DNA of 42,697 nucleotides from Gemmata sp. (GTDB lineage Bacteria > Planctomycetota > Planctomycetia > Gemmatales > Gemmataceae): positions 1 through 42,697 of the forward strand of contig JALHNS010000012.1 in the NCBI GenBank assembly GCA_022843445.1, in the 5' to 3' direction. Under the pieces are notes generated by a model. It saw only the letters and a program-made list of their open reading frames with translations. It made no database searches and had not been told where the DNA came from. Every line of letters starts with the position of its first letter. Position 1 is the first letter of the stretch. Shown here piece by piece: positions 17,232-25,229 of the stretch. The position numbers and the translations under genes are program-made.

Positions 17232-18263
17232 ATGAGCGACCCGGATCCGAAGTTGGCTCAGAAGATCGACCGGCTCAGCGCCCGCGTCGAAGACCTGCTG
17301 ACCGAACTGCGCCACCTGCGGGCGCAGCCGGCGCTCATGCCGTGGGGCCAGTGGGTGCGGCACCAACTGCGCACTCTGCTCGGCCTGCACCCCAAACTCG
17401 GGGTGCTGGACTTCCCGCGACCGGCCGGCCCGCGCCCGATTGTCGTGCCGAAGTGGTACCGCCGACCGGCGGCGCTGAAGAGCGCGCCGCTCGTCACGGT
17501 CGTTACGCCGTCGTTCCAGCAGGGGCGGTACCTCGAGCGCACTCTGAAAAGCGTGCTCGATCAGAACTACCCACGGCTCGAATACGTCGTTCAAGACGGC
17601 GGCTCCACCGATTCCACCCGCGACGTGATCGACCGCTACCGCGCGAAACTCGCGCGCGCCGAGATGCGGTGCGACAACGGCCAGTCGCACGCGATCAACC
17701 TCGGCTTCGCCGGCACCACCGGCGACATCATGGCGTACCTGAACTCCGACGACCTACTGCTGCCGGGCAGCCTGAACGCGGTCGCTGCGTACTTCGAGGC
17801 GCACCCCGAAGTCGATGCCGTGTACGGGCACCGCGTGGTGATCGATTCGAGCGACAACGAGTTGGGCCGCTGGCTCATGCCGCCGCACAACCCGGAAGTG
17901 CTGAAGTGGGCCGATTACGTCCCGCAAGAAACGCTGTTCTGGCGGCGGCGGCTGTGGGACAAGGTCGGCGGGATCGACGAATCGTTCCGGTTCGCGATGG
18001 ATTGGGACCTGCTGCTCCGGTTCCAAGACGCCGGCGCGAACATCGTGCGCCTGCCGCGCTTTTTGGGCGCGTTCCGCGTGCATACCAGTTCCAAGACCGT
18101 GACCGTTGTTTCGGACGTGGGCGCAGAGGAAATGGCGCGCCTGCGCGAGCGGTGCCACGGGCGCGATGTGAGCGCCGCGGAGGTGGCCGCGGCCGTGCGC
18201 CCGTACCTTTGGCGACACACCGTGCTGAACCGCCTGTACGAACTCGGTCTCGTGCGGCACTGA
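17232..18263 (+). CDS. family 2 glycosyltransferase
   Basis: A 343-residue GT-A enzyme. Residues 1-80 are an extension with a short coiled coil (about 8-30) and an amphipathic stretch, possibly for membrane or partner contact. The GT2 domain begins at LVTVVTPSFQQGRYLERTL (87-105), continues with VQDGGSTDSTRD (120-131, nucleotide binding) and the metal-binding NSDD (171-174), and has an acceptor-side ETLFWRRRLWDKVGGIDESFRFAMDWDL segment with the catalytic-base-like acidic residues. It transfers a sugar from a nucleotide donor, plausibly for extracellular polysaccharide. It follows the epimerase gene by 20 nt. It converges with the LRR gene, leaving only 5 nt between the stops. Confidence 0.9.
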   Translation: MSDPDPKLAQKIDRLSARVEDLLTELRHLRAQPALMPWGQWVRHQLRTLLGLHPKLGVLDFPRPAGPRPIVVPKWYRRPAALKSAPLVTVVTPSFQQGRYLERTLKSVLDQNYPRLEYVVQDGGSTDSTRDVIDRYRAKLARAEMRCDNGQSHAINLGFAGTTGDIMAYLNSDDLLLPGSLNAVAAYFEAHPEVDAVYGHRVVIDSSDNELGRWLMPPHNPEVLKWADYVPQETLFWRRRLWDKVGGIDESFRFAMDWDLLLRFQDAGANIVRLPRFLGAFRVHTSSKTVTVVSDVGAEEMARLRERCHGRDVSAAEVAAAVRPYLWRHTVLNRLYELGLVRH

Positions 18264-18268
18264 CGCCG

Positions 18269-20144
18269 TTAAAGGCGCGACGCGGGAACGGTCTTCTCTT
18301 CGCTCTTCAGCGCCGGCGCGCCGGTCAGCAGCGAGCGCGCGACGAACTCGAACAGCGGGCGGAACTCCGCGAACCGCGCCGGCGGTGCCTCGCAGCTCAG
18401 CGTAACGCACTTCCCGTCGCGCACGACCGCGCACACGAGATACTGCCCGAAGTCGTTCCGGTAAAAGCACGACGCGGTGTCGCCGGTCGCGGGCAGTTTC
18501 ACCACGTCGCGCTCGAGCACGCGCGGGTTCGCGTGGCTGTTCGCGTTGCGGTGCGCCATCAGCGCGGCTTCGGCGGTGTGCTTCGGCTCGGCGTCGCTCA
18601 CATACAGCCGTAACTCGCCGCGGCCCACGACGCCCCCGCCCCAACTCCCAACGCCTTCCCAACCGTCTTCGACGAAGTGGAGCGAGCGCTCGGACCCGTG
18701 TTGCTCGGACCAGTACGCCGGGATCAGCGCCGACGCGAACCCGTCCGCGGCGCGGCGCTGGAACGTGTGCTGCGCGCGCGGCGACTTCACCACCGCTTCC
18801 TGAAGGATGATGGTGACTTCCGGCAGCACCGCGGCCAGTGCGCGTGCGCCTTCGACCGTCAGGTACGAATCCGTTTGGCCGAAATCGTGCTGCGCCATCA
18901 GCGTGCGCAACTTCGTGAGTTTGCGCAGGTGCATCAGCCCCGCGTCGCTCGCGCGGGTGCCGTTGACGGAGAGGAACCGCAAGTTCGTGAGGCCCGCGAA
19001 GTGTCGCAGGTCGTCGTCGGTGAGCGGGCCGTCCATTCCCACGCGCTCCAGCTTCGTGCAGCGTGCGATGGCCGATAGCGAGTTATCGGTGAGTTTGCCC
19101 ACGCGCATTTCCAGTTCGCGCAAGTGTTTGAGTTTGGCGAGCCGGCGCACGGTTTCGTCGCCGAACCCGGCGAGGCCGCCCCACAGGTGCAACTTGCGCA
19201 AGTTCGGGAGCGTCTCCAGCGCCGCGGTCCCGCCGTCGGAGAGATCGCAATCGTCGGGCATCAGCGTCAGTTCTTCGAGCGCCGTGAAGCCCGTGACCGG
19301 TGCGAGCGACGTGACTTGTGTGCGCGACAACTTGAGCACTTTCAGCTTCGGCAGCGCCGCAAGGTGCCGCACGCCGGCTTCGGTTTCGTACCCTTGAAAC
19401 ACGCTCACCGATTCGAGTTCCGAGATGTAAGACACGAGCCGCAACTCTGCGTCGCGCAGGCCCATTTGCGAGAACCAACCGTGCGTGATCGGAACACCGG
19501 CGCGCGGTGGGGCGTATTCGTTCAACCCGTAGAGGAACCGGCGGGCGGCTTCTCGGCGCTCCGCGACCGGTAGCGCTGCAATGCGCGCGTCGCGGCGCTC
19601 TTGGAACGCCTCCCACGCGCGCTCGAACGCCGCGTTAAGGTCGCCGTAGAAGCGCACATACGCCCAATACGGCAGCGAATCGAGGAGCGACAGCCATTTG
19701 GAGCGGAACGGCACATCGAGTACGCTGAGCGCGTCCAACTGCTTCAACGCGCCGAGGGCGCACCGCGCCTTCGGAGAGCTTGCTGGTCGTGATGTCAACC
19801 CGTCTCGCCTCCGGAAATCGCTTCAGGATGTTGAAGTCGGTGGGCTTCGCGTCATGGAACGTCACATTCTCTGGGAACCCGCGACGGAACCCCACGCGAA
19901 CGCGGGTTGGATCGTGTGGACCCAGGTGCGCGAGCCATGCGACACGGTGAGCATTGCCCAATTCGCGCGCGCGGCCGTGTACTTCCGCGGTGCCAGTACC
20001 GCACTCGAATTCGATTTGCGCCCGAATGAACTCCGCGCGCTCGGGTTGGCCGTGTTCGTCGAGCCAGTCGGCAAACACGAAGCGGGGCGTGTCGTCGTCC
20101 GGGTTCGCGTGAATGGCGCGCAGCAGGGCGGCTTCGTCGCTCAT
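18269..20144 (-). pseudogene. TIGR02996-type / leucine-rich repeat gene broken by a frameshift
   Basis: The N-terminal part (ATG 20144) reads MSDEAALLRAIHANPDDD TPRFVFADWLDE, the planctomycete TIGR02996 domain that usually precedes LRRs, and continues to VDITTSKLSEGAV near 19761. The frame then leaves the homologous sequence; the reading continues one frame over as ALGALKQLDALSVLDVP (from 19759) and runs through about seven LRRs (LKVLKLSRTQVTSLAPV and similar) to a non-LRR C-terminal domain ending at 18269. Dropping one base at about 19757-19763 joins both parts. It is either a real single-base insertion or a sequencing error. If read alone, the C-terminal part could start at 19798. The intact protein would be about 620 residues, probably a protein-binding scaffold. 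Confidence 0.8.
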
Positions 20145-20183
20145 GGGCACGCTCTCAAAAGGAACTTCGCGCGCCGCGAAGCG

Positions 20184-20300
20184 CGCACAGGGCTTCCGCT
20201 AGGGTGGCGACCCGCTTCGCGGGTGCAAAGACAGTCGAACCCCGATTGTCTTTCCGCCCGGAGGGCCTGCTATCGTAGCACAGGGCGGAAGCCCTGTGCG
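20184..20300. repeat. inverted repeat IR-F in a divergent gap
   Basis: Arms 20184-20199 and 20285-20300 are perfect 16-nt reverse complements around an 85-nt spacer. The spacer contains two further small hairpins (GACCCGCTTCGCGGGT near 20209-20224 and AAAGACA/TGTCTTT-like arms). It lies between divergent genes, upstream of the -10 box at 20383. Confidence 0.8.
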
Positions 20301-20382
20301 GCAATCGCGAAAGACCACCCCCGCCGCCCCGCGTTTCGCCGGTTGCGCACAATCCGCGCGTGCGGGTGTGTCGTCTAAGGGG

Positions 20383-20388
20383 TATAAT
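20383..20388 (+). promoter_or_regulatory. candidate -10 box for the 1353-residue membrane protein gene
   Basis: A perfect TATAAT lies 36 nt before the ATG at 20424. No good -35 is seen 17 nt upstream, so an activator or an extended contact may be needed. It is the only exact -10 consensus that I noticed in an intergenic region of this window. Confidence 0.4.
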
Positions 20389-20423
20389 TCCCGCGTGCGC
20401 ACCGACCGCGAACGAGACGACAC

Positions 20424-23400
20424 ATGGCCGCCGTGCTGGAACCGAAAGAAGCCGTCGCACAAGCCGCCGACCGCGCCGGCTCGCAGGTGGATGAACAACT
20501 CGCCCAAGCGACGAGCCGCATCCGCACTTACGACCTCGCGTTCGGCGCAACCGTTCTGTTCGTACTTGCCCTCGGGTACGCCGCCGTCGCCATTTCGCTC
20601 GACAAATACCTGAACCTCGACGAGTGGGTGCGCCAACTCATGCTCGCCGGGTTCGGCGCAGCGTTCGCGGCCACGGCGTTCTTCTGCGTCGTGCGGCCCG
20701 CGGTGCGGCGCATCAACCCGCTGTACGCCGCGGCGCGGGTGGAACAAACGCTGGACGACGCGAAGAACAGCGTGACCGGCTATGTGGACGCACAGCAGCG
20801 TGGGAACCTGAACCCGACCGTGCGGGCGGCGCTCGCCAACCGTGCGGCGCAGGCCGCTTCCGAAGCCGACGTGAACCGGGCCGTCGATACCCGCGGCCTG
20901 CTATACGCGGGCGTTACCGCGGCTGTGCTACTCGTTGCGCTGACGGTGTTGTTCTTCGTGTTCCGCCCGGCACAGTTCAAATCGCTGGTCGGGCGCGCGT
21001 TCGTGCCGTTCTCGTCCGACCCGATCAAGAGCCGAACCGACATCACCATTCTGAAACCCGAACCGGCCGACGCGACGTTCACCGCCGGGCAACCGGTGAC
21101 GATCGCGGTGAAACTGGGCGGCAAAGTGCCCTCGGCAGATTCCGCGGACCGGCCGCGGGTGCTCATTCGGCACAACCCGAACGATCCGAACTACGACGAA
21201 GTGCCGCTCGTGCCCGCCGACAACAGCCGCGAGTTCGAAATGCGCGTGCCGGATTACCTCGTGCAAAACGGGTTCTGGTACAAGGTGGCCGCGGGCGACG
21301 CCGAAACGCCGGAACACCGCGTCACGATCCGCGCGCTGCCCGGCTTTACCACCTTCGCGGTGAAGGCCGACTTCCCGAAGTACCTGCGCCGCGATCCCGA
21401 AACGACCGACGACCCGAACGTGCGCGCCCCGCGCGGCACGCAAATCGCGTTCACCGCGCGCACGAACCGGAAGGCGCGCGACGGTGTGTTGAAGCTCGAA
21501 ACCGGCGCGAGCGTCCCCGGCGCGCCGGACCCGGCCGACGACACCGCGCTCGTGTTCAAGTTCAAACTGACCGAGAGCGCGAAGTACCGCCTGTCGTTCA
21601 CCGCGGTCGACGGCGAGCGCAGCCCGGATACGTTCCAATCCACCATAACGGTGATCCCGGACCTCGCGCCGCAAGTGGTGATAAACAACCCGGAGCCGGA
21701 AGAGATTCAACTCCCCGCGAACGGCCTGCTCGCCATCGACGGCAAAATCGGCGACGACCACGGCATCGACACCGTCACGCTGAAACTGCGCGTGATCGCG
21801 CCGCTGGAACGCGCGCTGCCGGACGTGCCGTTCCTGAACGGCACCGCGAAGTCGTTCAAGCGCGAGAAGGACGATACGTTCCCCACGGACCTCGAGTACA
21901 AGGGTTCGGTCGATCTGGGCGCGCTCAAGAAGGACGCGGCCGGTGTCGATCTGCTGCTCACGCCGGACACCGTGATCGAGTATTGGCTCGAAGCGACGGA
22001 CAACTGCACCGAACCGAAGGCGAACGTCGGGCGCTCGGCCGCGAAGCGCCTGAAGGTGCTCCCACCCAAGATGGACCCGGTCGATAAGGAAAACATCGAC
22101 CAGCAGAAGGACGCGCGCCGCGAGCAAGAGCAGAAGCACAACAAGGATCAGAAGCAGAACCTCGACAACGAGAAGCGCGACCGCCAACCGCCGGCGAAGA
22201 AGCAGGAAGGGCAACCGCAGCAGAAGGAGGGCAAGCCGGACGGCGCCGACGGCGCGCCCAAGAAGGACGACGCGAAACCCGGCGAGCCGCAAAAGGGCGG
22301 CGCGAACGACGCGGGCGGGATGGGGCAGCCGTCGCCGAAGGACAAGTCCGACGCGCAACCGAAGCCGCCGAACGACGCGAACCCGATGGGCGGGACGGGT
22401 ATGAATCGGCCCGGCGGCGGAATGCCCGAAGCGCCGCCGCCCAAGACGCCCGAGGAGCGCAACCTCGACAAGGCGGCAGAAGACCTGAAGAAGGAAATCG
22501 ACAAGGAGAACAAGGCCGGTGGCGAGGCGAAGCCGAACAGCGCGGCGAACGAAGACCAGCGCACCGAGCCCGGCGCGCCGAAGCCGGAGCCGAAAGACGG
22601 GATGAACGGCGCGAGCGCGGCCGAACCCAAGCCCGAACCGAAGCAGCCGATGATGGGCGGCGCGGACGGCACCGCGGGCGAGCAGAAGCCCGCGGGCGAC
22701 GTGCAGAAGCCCGACGCCCCCGCACAGCCCAAGCCGGACGCCGGGAACACCGGCGCGGGCGAACAGCGCGGCGCGCCGCCGCAACCGCAGCAGGGCGAAA
22801 AGGCGCAGCCGAAAGAAGCCCAACCGATGCCGAAGGGCGAAGACGGTACGAAGACCGACCCCGGTTCCGGCTCCGGCGCGAAGCCGGCCAAGCCCGAACC
22901 CAAAGAGGGCGCGCCGAAGCAGCCCGACGCGAAGGGCGGCGACCCGGCCGCGGCCGCCGGTTCGCGCGCCAAGCCGATGCCGGACCAGAACGGTGAGAAG
23001 CCCAACCAGCCGCAGCTGAACAACGGCAACGCGGGCGAAGGCGCGGGCGGCGACGCGAAACCGCAGAAGCCCCCGGCGGCGGGCGGCGCGAAGCCGGCCC
23101 CCAAGGACGGCGACCCGAACGCGGACGACAAGGCCGAACAGAAGCCGATGGGCGGGGCGAACGGTGCGGCCGAAACCAAGCCCGACACCGACCCCAAGAA
23201 CCCGCCGATGGGCGCGGGCGGCGCGCCGGACAAGGGCGTCGAGAAGCCGGAACCGAAGCAGGACCGCGGCGGCGGCAACGCCGGCGGCGACGCAGGTGAC
23301 AAGAAGCGCGAACTCACGCCCAAGCAGAAGAAGGACATCGAAGACGCCGCCCGCGACCTCAACAGCCCGGACCAGAAGAAGCAGCAAGACGCGCGCGACA

Positions 23401-24485
23401 AGCTCGACAAGATGATGGGCAAAGAGAACCGCGAGGCCGCGGAGAAACTCGCCAAAGACCTCCAATCGCCGGACGAGGCGACCCGCAAGGCCGCCGAGCG
23501 GAAACTCGACGAACTGAAGAAGCAAGCCGGCGAACAGCAGGCGAAGAGTGACGACACCGCGAAGGGCGGCGGCAAGCCGGACCCCAAGCAACAGAAGGAA
23601 ATCGCCGACGCGCTCAACGATCTGAACGGGATGGACAAGGACAAACAGCAGGCCGCCCGCGACAAGCTCGACAAGATGGTCGGCGAGCAGGCGCGCAAGG
23701 ACGCCGAACAACTGCAGAAGGATCTGAAGTCCGAAGACAATGCCACGCGCGAGGCCGCAGAGAAGAAGCTCCGCAACCTTCAAGACCAACTCGCCAAGAA
23801 GAGCGGCAAAGACGGCAAGGATACCGATCCGAAGGGCAAGCAGCCGACGCCGGAGGAACTCGCGGACTTGGCGAAGAAGCTCGACCAACTGAAATCGGGC
23901 GACGACAAGGAGCGCAAGCAGGCGCAAAAAGACCTCGACGACAAGCTCGGCGAGGACGCGCGCAAGCAACTCGAAGAGATGCTGAAGAACCAGAAGCCCG
24001 GCGACCCGGACGCCGCGAAGAAGCTACAGGACCAACTGAGCAAGCTCGCGGGCGAGGGCAAGCTGCCGAAGAACGAGTGGAAGCCCGGCGGCGGCGTCAG
24101 CCCGACCGCGAAGGGCCCGACCGACGAGGACCCGAAGAACCGCCTCAAGAGCGCGGAACTGAACCTCGAGCAGTTCGAGAAGAACCGCTACAACAAAATG
24201 CTTCAAGACAAGCAAGGGTGGACGCAAGAGGAGTACGACCGGTTCCTCAAGGACTACGAGGGCTACGTGAAGCGGCTCCGCGAAGAGGTGAAGCGCGACG
24301 GCGACAAACTGACCACGTCGCCGAGCGACCCGAGCGCGCCGCAGTTCCGCCCCGGCACCGCGGGCAAGGTGGACGGCGGCGCCGGTACCGGTGGCCCGGC
24401 GGGCATCGGCGCGCCGGCCGTCGCACCGCCCGGTTTCGAGAACGCCCGCGAGAAGTTCCTCAAGGGCTTGCAGAAGAAGCCGTAG
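20424..24485 (+). CDS. large membrane protein with low-complexity linker and three coiled-coil repeats (DUF4175-like layout)
   Basis: 1353 residues. Three hydrophobic segments lie near 38-60, 72-92 and 154-176; a periplasmic-looking beta-rich region follows to about 545 (VVINNPEPEEIQLP, DDHGIDTVTLKL, IEYWLEATDNC), as in planctomycete DUF4175-type proteins that accompany MoxR/von Willebrand gene sets. Residues about 550-960 are low-complexity (Lys, Pro, Gly, Asp, Gln, Ala; many PKPEPK-type units). Then come three repeats of about 89 residues, starting near 963, 1052 and 1141, each with a PxxxKKxI..A..DLxS core and RDKLDKM/QKDLDDKL heptads, predicted coiled coils. The C-terminus returns to a short charged region and a Gly-rich tail. 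I infer a cell-envelope structural or tethering role. No catalytic motif is seen. MoxR and VWA partners are not in the window. Confidence 0.75.
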   Translation: MAAVLEPKEAVAQAADRAGSQVDEQLAQATSRIRTYDLAFGATVLFVLALGYAAVAISLDKYLNLDEWVRQLMLAGFGAAFAATAFFCVVRPAVRRINPLYAAARVEQTLDDAKNSVTGYVDAQQRGNLNPTVRAALANRAAQAASEADVNRAVDTRGLLYAGVTAAVLLVALTVLFFVFRPAQFKSLVGRAFVPFSSDPIKSRTDITILKPEPADATFTAGQPVTIAVKLGGKVPSADSADRPRVLIRHNPNDPNYDEVPLVPADNSREFEMRVPDYLVQNGFWYKVAAGDAETPEHRVTIRALPGFTTFAVKADFPKYLRRDPETTDDPNVRAPRGTQIAFTARTNRKARDGVLKLETGASVPGAPDPADDTALVFKFKLTESAKYRLSFTAVDGERSPDTFQSTITVIPDLAPQVVINNPEPEEIQLPANGLLAIDGKIGDDHGIDTVTLKLRVIAPLERALPDVPFLNGTAKSFKREKDDTFPTDLEYKGSVDLGALKKDAAGVDLLLTPDTVIEYWLEATDNCTEPKANVGRSAAKRLKVLPPKMDPVDKENIDQQKDARREQEQKHNKDQKQNLDNEKRDRQPPAKKQEGQPQQKEGKPDGADGAPKKDDAKPGEPQKGGANDAGGMGQPSPKDKSDAQPKPPNDANPMGGTGMNRPGGGMPEAPPPKTPEERNLDKAAEDLKKEIDKENKAGGEAKPNSAANEDQRTEPGAPKPEPKDGMNGASAAEPKPEPKQPMMGGADGTAGEQKPAGDVQKPDAPAQPKPDAGNTGAGEQRGAPPQPQQGEKAQPKEAQPMPKGEDGTKTDPGSGSGAKPAKPEPKEGAPKQPDAKGGDPAAAAGSRAKPMPDQNGEKPNQPQLNNGNAGEGAGGDAKPQKPPAAGGAKPAPKDGDPNADDKAEQKPMGGANGAAETKPDTDPKNPPMGAGGAPDKGVEKPEPKQDRGGGNAGGDAGDKKRELTPKQKKDIEDAARDLNSPDQKKQQDARDKLDKMMGKENREAAEKLAKDLQSPDEATRKAAERKLDELKKQAGEQQAKSDDTAKGGGKPDPKQQKEIADALNDLNGMDKDKQQAARDKLDKMVGEQARKDAEQLQKDLKSEDNATREAAEKKLRNLQDQLAKKSGKDGKDTDPKGKQPTPEELADLAKKLDQLKSGDDKERKQAQKDLDDKLGEDARKQLEEMLKNQKPGDPDAAKKLQDQLSKLAGEGKLPKNEWKPGGGVSPTAKGPTDEDPKNRLKSAELNLEQFEKNRYNKMLQDKQGWTQEEYDRFLKDYEGYVKRLREEVKRDGDKLTTSPSDPSAPQFRPGTAGKVDGGAGTGGPAGIGAPAVAPPGFENAREKFLKGLQKKP

Positions 24486-24493
24486 GCAACATC

Positions 24494-24603
24494 AGAGTGG
24501 TCCGCTCGCTCCGCGAGCGGCGCTCGGCGGATGTGGCGGCACTGAGGTTCGCAATAGCACATTTGCGTGTAAAGCACCGCTCGCAGAGCGAGCGGACCAC
24601 TCT
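24494..24603. repeat. inverted-repeat pair IR-G between convergent genes
   Basis: Arms 24494-24523 and 24574-24603 are 30 nt with two mismatches. Each arm holds the hairpin CCGCTCGC-TCC-GCGAGCGG or its complement; one mismatch falls in the 3-nt loop and the other outside the stem, so the 8-bp stem is kept. Arm 2 runs into the paiB stop codon (24602-24604). Confidence 0.88.
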
Positions 24604-25204
24604 ACTCGTGATCCATCAGCTTTGCCACCTCGCGCGCCTCGGCGCTGGCACTCGCGGCCAGCGCCGCGCGCACCTTCGCGCGGCGCTCCGGCGGCTGGTT
24701 CTGGCTCAGCTTCCACTTTCCCTCCCAGCGCGCCACCTCCACGCGGAACGCGACGATCCCCTGCACCAATCCGCGGAAGAACGCGCTCCCCGCGTCCGGT
24801 GCCCACGCGCCTTCGCTGCTCCCTTCGTACTCGCGAACGGTCTCCAGCAGCACGCGCACCGCGTCGGCTTCGTCCGTCAGCACGCGGAACGTGCCGGTCG
24901 CGTGAACCGCGACGTAGTTCCACGTCGGCACCACGTTCTCGGTCTCGTACCACGTCGGCGAAACGTAAGCGTGCGGGCCGCTGAACACCGCGACCACCGG
25001 CTTGCCGTTCAGCGCGGTCCAGTGCGGGTTCGCGCGCGCCATGTGGCCCACCAGCGCGCCGGTTTCGCGCTCGATCAAGAGCGGCAAGTGGGTGGCGAAC
25101 GGCGCGCCGTCCCGGTCGCCGACGAGTACCGCGAACGGGTGCGCGGCGGCGAAGGCGTGCAGTTCAGCCGGGTCGGTGCGCTCGAACGCGCGCGGGACGT
25201 ACAA
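24602..25204 (-). CDS. paiB: PaiB-like FMN-binding protein
   Basis: A 200-residue protein with the split-barrel flavin-reductase fold of the PaiB family (described as an FMN-binding negative transcriptional regulator). Diagnostic segments: MYVPRAF at the start, ATHLPLLIE (37-45), GHMARANPHW (53-62) and the long PHAYVSPTWYETENVVPTWNY segment (77-97). The start is TTG at 25204 with GGAGGG about 7 nt upstream; the encoded MYVP is the family's usual N-terminus, which supports this start. The biochemical role of most members is not known. It lies 25 nt after the DUF362 fusion gene on the same strand. Confidence 0.88.
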   Translation of the reverse strand: MYVPRAFERTDPAELHAFAAAHPFAVLVGDRDGAPFATHLPLLIERETGALVGHMARANPHWTALNGKPVVAVFSGPHAYVSPTWYETENVVPTWNYVAVHATGTFRVLTDEADAVRVLLETVREYEGSSEGAWAPDAGSAFFRGLVQGIVAFRVEVARWEGKWKLSQNQPPERRAKVRAALAASASAEAREVAKLMDHE

Positions 25205-25229
25205 CGCGGTACCCTCCGGCGAGCGCGGT

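Noticed and set aside
19635-19756. C-terminal tail of the TIGR02996 frame after the frameshift as a real short protein
   Set aside because: After 19757 the frame turns Arg/Val-rich and overlaps the LRR frame; it is the out-of-frame tail of the broken gene.
20928-23969. Long minus-strand open frame of about 1000 codons
   Set aside because: It is fully antisense to the large membrane protein gene; its Leu/Arg/Val-rich reading is the mirror of the Lys/Asp/Pro-rich linker in GC-rich DNA. No domain is visible.
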